Assembly: GCA_050732575.1 (NCBI GenBank)
Contig: JBOHRF010000183.1
Location: 1-9,704, forward strand
Direction: 5' to 3'
DNA from: JBBDWZ01 sp050732575
Lineage (GTDB): Bacteria; Gemmatimonadota; Gemmatimonadetes; Longimicrobiales; RSA9
DNA: 9,704 bases
In this document: positions 6,459-9,704 of the stretch, in pieces
Numbering within the stretch: the stretch's first letter is position 1
How the letters are laid out: each line of letters begins with the position of its first letter
Made by a program: the position numbers and the translations under genes
The notes under the pieces: generated by a model
Database searches by the model: none
Told to the model about the DNA's origin: nothing
What the model saw: only the letters and a program-made list of their open reading frames with translations

Positions 6459-6899
6459 TCAAGTCAATTCCCTGGCCGCTTGTAGTAAATCGGCGGCGGG
6501 CTCCGCCTTGCGCACAAACCGCTTCGTCTCCAGCAGCTTCAGTGCCTCAGCAACGGCGTGCTCGAGCTGCGGATCGCGACCTGCAATCACATCCTTGGGC
6601 GTCATCTCGACCTCGATGTCGGCAGGCACACCGTCATTCTCCACCGCCCACTTGCCATCCAAGTCGAAGAAGCCACCGCGCGGCGCGATCATGCTGCCAC
6701 CATCCACCAGCGGCGGCGTGTCCCACGTGCCAACCAGGCCACCCCACGTGCGCGTACCCACCAGTGGACCCACGCCGTAGTAGCGGAACATGTAGGGCAT
6801 GAGATCGCCGCCACTGCCCGCCATTTCATTGATGATCATCACCTTGGGTCCCTAGACGCCGGCCGCGGGTGATGTGAAGGGCTTGCGTCGAGGCCTCTT
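6459..6899 (-). pseudogene. Tricorn-type protease C-terminal fragment with premature stop (copy C)
   Basis: The minus strand encodes the natural C-terminus of a tricorn-family S41 peptidase: 'GPKVMIINEMAGSGGD', 'GPLVGTRTWGGLVGTWDTPP', 'APRGGFFDLDGKWAVENDGV' and 'DPQLEHAVAEALKLLE', ending at TGA 6461-6459. The AGSGGD serine and the VENDGV glutamate correspond to the nucleophile and a catalytic glutamate of tricorn. The other two catalytic residues (the Ser-His pair of the first catalytic half) are missing. Homology extends upstream as 'KPFTSPAAGV', then TAG (6854-6852), then 'GPKV'. The TAG sits where an aromatic residue, probably Tyr, is usual. Upstream of 6899 the frame is broken and homology ends. 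No plausible start remains, so I call it dead. Confidence 0.85.
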
Positions 6900-7369
6900 G
6901 CATCACGATCTCCTCTGTCAGCTATGAGCCGTCGGTCGGCGCCTGGCGAAGCCAGAACGCACCGACCGAATTCGAGATTAGCAGGGAGGGCGCATTATGG
7001 AGCCGTTCCTGGGACGAGTAGCACGGCGGCTCAGCCGAGACGCGATGTGTCTGCGCTCAGTCTGTATCGCGATCACCTCGCGCAATGTGCTGTTGGATGA
7101 TTCCTTCGTAATGGGTAACGCCACCAACTACGATGTGCTGCCCGATGATTGCATCCTGATCTGCAGCTGCCGCCAAGCGCCACGGCCCAGCTCATCGTTG
7201 TGGTCAATTGGATGCTCACGTTTTGCGCGTGAGCGCCAGCGCTGACCCTGCACCTGACACTACGTCGATTGTCCCCAGGCTCGCGGCGCTTCTTGCTGGA
7301 CGCGTTGCGACCGCTGTAGAATCGCCAGACAGCCGCTGGTGCAGCGGAGATGACGTACCAGAGTTTGTT
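6900..7369. other. Non-coding stretch downstream of the TIGR04255 operon
   Basis: About 470 bp with no recognisable gene on either strand. A plus-strand frame of 82 codons (6997-7245) has a good-looking AGGGAGGG upstream of its ATG, but the encoded sequence shows no domain, signal or homology I know. Hairpins present are the nested structure at 6932-6969, a 7-bp stem GCTCACG/CGTGAGC (7214-7220 and 7228-7234), and a 6-bp stem CCGCTG/CAGCGG (7333-7338 and 7342-7347) about 23 nt past the operon stop. None has a T-run, so no clear intrinsic terminator is seen. Confidence 0.5.
6932..6969. repeat. Nested hairpin next to the tricorn fragment breakpoint
   Basis: TCGGTCGG (6932-6939) pairs with CCGACCGA (6962-6969). 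Inside it, CTGGC (6943-6947) pairs with GCCAG (6951-6955) around a GAA loop. The unpaired arms are unequal (3 and 6 nt). It lies about 30 bp beyond the end of tricorn homology. It could be the end of a mobile element, an extragenic palindrome or a structured RNA element. No second copy occurs in the window. Confidence 0.55.
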
Positions 7370-7735
7370 TTAATGAAGGATAAGCACGGCTCGGCTAGCC
7401 AGATCGACTGCCATTGCTTTTTGTCGAGCCTTGCCTTCCGGACCGTCCAACGGCCAACCGATAATGTTTCCGTGCCTGAACGGAATATCATCTCGTTCGA
7501 ACTGGAGTCCGACCGCAGTCACATCTCCCCGCGCGAGTTCTCCTCTTCCCCGGGGGTTAATTCCGCGGCCAGCGCCCGCAACGTCGCCAAGTGCGCGAAT
7601 GCCCGCTTCATCTAGATGATCGATCCAGAATACCGACGTTGCACCGTCCCGTGGAAGAAACGCACCTGGTCGCACCACTTTGTTTCCCTTCGAGTAATCG
7701 CCACTCTGAAAAAGGAAGCGCGCGATTTGTGCCAC
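7370..7735 (-). CDS. Small conserved-looking protein, third gene of the TIGR04255 operon
   Basis: 121 aa, GTG 7735-7733 to TAA 7372-7370. The GTG follows the previous stop by only 6 nt and no Shine-Dalgarno is visible, so translation probably depends on re-initiation after the upstream gene. Motifs in order are 'IARFLFQSGDYS' (4-15), 'RPGAFLPRDGATSVFWIDHL' (22-41), 'RGRGELARGDV', 'FRHGNIIGWPLDG', then a helix 'ARQKAMAVDLASRA'. I associate the combination 'AFLPR...TSVFR.D.L.E..IWALG' and 'RH.NIvGWP' with a family of small bacterial proteins of unknown function, which is recall and not a search result. There is no signal peptide or membrane segment. No enzymatic motif is seen. It is likely a partner of the two upstream proteins. 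Confidence 0.75.
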   Translation of the reverse strand: MAQIARFLFQSGDYSKGNKVVRPGAFLPRDGATSVFWIDHLDEAGIRALGDVAGAGRGINPRGRGELARGDVTAVGLQFERDDIPFRHGNIIGWPLDGPEGKARQKAMAVDLASRAVLILH

Positions 7736-7741
7736 AATCGG

Positions 7742-8218
7742 TCACGCAGGATGGTAGAGTCGACGGAGGAGCTCGGCCAAAGGACCCGGAAATCCAGAGC
7801 CAAGCTGGATTATGCCGTGAGCAGTGCCGTCGCGCAGTCTCGCCGCGTATGTTATCACTCCATCCAAGCCCACGCTGATCGAGACCATGGTTCGGTCCGG
7901 TCGTATCCAATCAAAGGCTATTTCTCCATCCGGGTCGACGGATACTTCAGGCACGGCGTAACCATTCGGTAGAGTATCAAGCAGGTCCCTTGCGCATGCG
8001 AACGCGCGCGCATCAACGACGGGTTCGTCATCGTCCTGCCTGCGGGATGGAGCAAAGAGCTCGAGAAGCTCCGAGACGACTGAGTAGTAGTTCGCGCTTC
8101 GGAATCGTCTGACAGCCTGCGCGATCTCTGGATCAGCGGTGCGTGTCCTCATGCTGTGATAGGATTCCCAAAACCCCAGCCGTCCCTGCGCTGTCTCGGG
8201 CCGTCGCAGTATCTGCAT
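7742..8218 (-). CDS. Small protein of unknown function, second gene of the TIGR04255 operon
   Basis: 158 aa. ATG 8218-8216 shares one base with the TAA of the upstream gene (sequence TAATG), and GGAGG lies 10 nt before it inside that gene, so coupling is strong; the stop is TGA 7744-7742. The N-terminal half is helical and acidic/basic ('QAVRRFRSANYYSVVSELLE'), with an acidic loop RRQDDDE (59-65). The C-terminal half is beta-like: 'VSVDPDGEIAFDW' (92-104), 'VSISVGLDGVITYAARLRDG' and 'HGIIQLG', then 'LPAELLRRL'-like end residues. The two D-G turns and the 'DGEIxFDW' strand resemble a recurrent small-protein family that I recall beside TIGR04255 genes. The function is unknown. An alternative start at ATG 8152 would remove 22 residues, but the overlap favours 8218. 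Confidence 0.75.
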   Translation of the reverse strand: MQILRRPETAQGRLGFWESYHSMRTRTADPEIAQAVRRFRSANYYSVVSELLELFAPSRRQDDDEPVVDARAFACARDLLDTLPNGYAVPEVSVDPDGEIAFDWIRPDRTMVSISVGLDGVITYAARLRDGTAHGIIQLGSGFPGPLAELLRRLYHPA

Positions 8219-8958
8219 TACTCGTGAGCCTCCGCGTTGCGCTCCGTAATAAGTTCGAAGAAGACCTGATTCTTGAACCCTCTCAGGTCCTCCAGGGTTT
8301 CCCACAGCTTCTCTTCAACCGGTGCGAACTCGGCCGTTTGAAAGACGTCGATGTCGAGGATGAATGCTATCTTTTCCGGATCCAGGTCATCAAGGAGACC
8401 CTGAGTGATGTGAGCTGTGAAGTCTCGATCGGGGTCGTGGATCGTTACGCGGCTTAGCATGTTAGACGTGAATTGTGGCAACGTGTCCGGGACCACGGGT
8501 AGTCCGATGAAATACTCGTTCATGTCCGCGGGATATGGCAGACGAAAGTGGTTGATATAGCGCAGCGCGAGGCGTTCCACATAGGGTGGCCTTGTCACTG
8601 CCAGGAACGCGCTTAGGAAGGGCTTCGCCCGGCTCGAGAATTCGTGCCAGTTCGGGTATGGGGGCAGACGACTGAACGTCAGGCCGTCTCGCCGAAGCTG
8701 GACCACCCAGTGCTCGTCCCGAGATGTAGCTCGCACGCCGACCGGCTCTCCCTCCATCGACCGGGTCTCTGGCGGTCGATCGGCGGAGAATTCGACCACA
8801 AAAGCGCCGCGCTTCATATTGTGGACCTGGCTAAAATCGCCCAACGTGGGCAACGAGGCCCTGAGGGTGTCAACACGCTCGATACCCGCATCGGGAATTC
8901 GAACGTCCAGCACGGCTTCTCGGATCGGAGCCCTGGACAAATGTCGTTGACGAGCCAT
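8218..8958 (-). CDS. TIGR04255 family protein, first gene of a three-gene operon
   Basis: 246 aa, ATG 8958-8956 to TAA 8220-8218. The frame stays open to a TTG at 9039, but homology starts right after this ATG, so I prefer it; the Shine-Dalgarno is weak in both cases. Family-like features are the N-terminal 'LSRAPIREAVLDVRI' (7-21), the central 'GLTFSRLPPYPNWHEF' (92-107), and 'VERLALRYINHFRLP' (127-141). A C-terminal strand pattern 'KIAFILDIDVF' follows, then a helix with 'LWETLEDLRGFKNQVFFELI'. TIGR04255 is a sporadically distributed family of about 250 aa with no assigned activity, which fits this length. There is no signal peptide; the protein is cytoplasmic. It is divergent from hsdR with 122 bp between the starts, and its stop overlaps the next start. 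A defence-related role is inferred from position only. Confidence 0.85.
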   Translation of the reverse strand: MARQRHLSRAPIREAVLDVRIPDAGIERVDTLRASLPTLGDFSQVHNMKRGAFVVEFSADRPPETRSMEGEPVGVRATSRDEHWVVQLRRDGLTFSRLPPYPNWHEFSSRAKPFLSAFLAVTRPPYVERLALRYINHFRLPYPADMNEYFIGLPVVPDTLPQFTSNMLSRVTIHDPDRDFTAHITQGLLDDLDPEKIAFILDIDVFQTAEFAPVEEKLWETLEDLRGFKNQVFFELITERNAEAHE

Positions 8959-9080
8959 GCACCCAGAGGAGTGAGTTGCATGAACATCGAACGTTAGAGC
9001 GAGTTGATGCAAGGCCAGGTTGCGCCGTCGATTCCCCAAATATCATTTTCGGCCCATGCCCGTGCATAATACGACCCGCG
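8959..9080. promoter_or_regulatory. Divergent intergenic region between TIGR04255 operon and hsdR
   Basis: These 122 bp must hold both promoters. On the plus strand CATAAT (9065-9070) resembles a -10 box (5 of 6), but no good -35 lies 16-18 bp upstream. If it is used, hsdR mRNA would have a leader of only a few bases. On the minus strand no convincing promoter is visible. Confidence 0.4.
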
Positions 9081-9704
9081 ATGTCGCCCGCAGGTAGCGC
9101 CAACACGCCCGAGGCGCGCGCGCGCGTCGAGATCGACCGCCAGCTCGAAGCCGCCGGCTGGCTGCTGCAGCACCGCGACGACATGAACCTCACCGCGGGC
9201 GCAGCCATCGGCGTCCGCGAGTTCAAGCTGCACAAAGGCCACGGGTTCGTGGACTACATGCTGTTTCTGGATGGCAAGGCGGTTGGTGTATGCGAGGCCA
9301 AGCCCGCCGGGTTCCCGGTCACGAGCGTCGAGTTCCAGGCCAACAAATACGTGGTGGGACTGCCGCCGGGGCTCGATGCGCCGCACAAACCGCTGCCATT
9401 CGCGTACGTCTCCACGGGCGAGGAGACGGTGCTCATCAACCACTTCGACCCGCACCCGCGCACGCGTAGGGTGTTCACCTTCCACCGGCCCGAGACGCTG
9501 CGCGAGTGGCTCACGGCCGACACGCTGGATACGTGGCTTCGGCGGCCCGGCGGCTTCTATACCGCCGCGGATGATGCAAAGCCCTCGACCCTGCGTGCGC
9601 GGCTGCGCGCCATGCCTCCCATCGAACTGCCCGGTCTATGGCCGAACAAGGTCGAGGCGGTCGCGAATATCGAGAGGTCACTGTTCGATGACCGGCCGCG
9701 CGCA
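9081..9704 (+). CDS. hsdR: Type I restriction endonuclease R subunit, N-terminal part (runs off right edge)
   Basis: 208 codons are open from ATG 9081 to the window edge. HsdR is the translocating and cleaving subunit of type I restriction-modification complexes, working with HsdM and HsdS. The N-terminal nuclease domain is visible: the opening helix 'EARARVEIDRQLEAAGW' (11-27), then the PD-(D/E)xK core with Asp58 in 'FVDYMLFLDGKAVGVCEAK' and Glu72-x-Lys74. 'VEFQANKYVVGLPPG' and 'LPFAYVSTGEETVLINH' follow, and 'LPGLWPNKVEAVANIERSL' leads towards the helicase part, which is beyond the window. It resembles the EcoEI-type HsdR group. All nuclease residues are present. The start lacks a Shine-Dalgarno, but no other in-frame start fits. 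The order relative to hsdM/hsdS cannot be seen. Confidence 0.92.
   Translation, partial: MSPAGSANTPEARARVEIDRQLEAAGWLLQHRDDMNLTAGAAIGVREFKLHKGHGFVDYMLFLDGKAVGVCEAKPAGFPVTSVEFQANKYVVGLPPGLDAPHKPLPFAYVSTGEETVLINHFDPHPRTRRVFTFHRPETLREWLTADTLDTWLRRPGGFYTAADDAKPSTLRARLRAMPPIELPGLWPNKVEAVANIERSLFDDRPRA

Noticed and set aside
6925..6975. Integron attC site
   Set aside because: The hairpin lacks the inverse-core and core sequences (RYYYAAC/GTTRRRY), and no gene cassettes or integrase are present.
6997..7245. 82-codon plus-strand frame with a good AGGGAGGG upstream
   Set aside because: The protein has no domain, signal peptide or membrane segment, and its composition looks random. The purine-rich site could be chance. 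Kept only as a remark in the gap entry.
7333..7347. Intrinsic terminator after the TIGR04255 operon
   Set aside because: The 6-bp stem is perfect but no T-run follows on the minus strand.
1..9704. CRISPR array, rRNA, tRNA or phage genes
   Set aside because: No regularly spaced repeats, no rRNA-like or cloverleaf sequence and no phage structural or integrase genes were seen on either strand.

Overview
The window looks like chromosomal DNA from a GC-rich, soil-type bacterium. The best guess is Gemmatimonadota or Acidobacteriota. The reasons are the large receptor kinase, the remnants of tricorn-type S41 proteases, an ankyrin-type protein with 'DAxxVxARExxFxxW' motifs, and a small secreted glycine-zipper protein of a kind I associate with those phyla. 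This placement is an inference from gene content only. Nearly all coding DNA is on the minus strand; the exception is the gene leaving the right edge.

Left part (1-4931, minus strand). The N-terminal 176 codons of an ankyrin-type protein leave the left edge. Next comes about 550 bp without a convincing gene, with a weak hint of an IS110-like transposase remnant. Then there is a small OB-fold-like protein whose lipoprotein signal seems to be out of frame, and a short relic of a tricorn protease PDZ domain. A probable three-gene operon follows, read from 4931 down to 1642: a secreted CsgG/FlgO-like protein, a transmembrane Ser/Thr kinase, and a cytoplasmic protein of unknown function. The kinase's extracytoplasmic domain and the CsgG-like neighbour appear to share the same domain layout, which suggests a periplasmic sensing pair.

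Middle part (4932-7369). This is decayed DNA. Two further tricorn fragments lie in an order that one gene cannot explain: a frameshifted PDZ piece at 5230-5640 and a nonsense-bearing C-terminal catalytic piece at 6459-6899. An intact small secreted glycine-zipper protein (5651-6217) sits between them. A nested hairpin (6932-6969) stands just beyond the point where the catalytic fragment loses homology.

Right part (7370-9704). A compact, probably translationally coupled three-gene minus-strand operon encodes a TIGR04255-family protein and two small conserved-looking proteins of unknown function. It is divergent from a type I restriction endonuclease subunit (hsdR, plus strand) that runs off the right edge. 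The hsdR gene marks this end as a likely defence or accessory region. The three-gene operon is the most plausible little-described system in the window.
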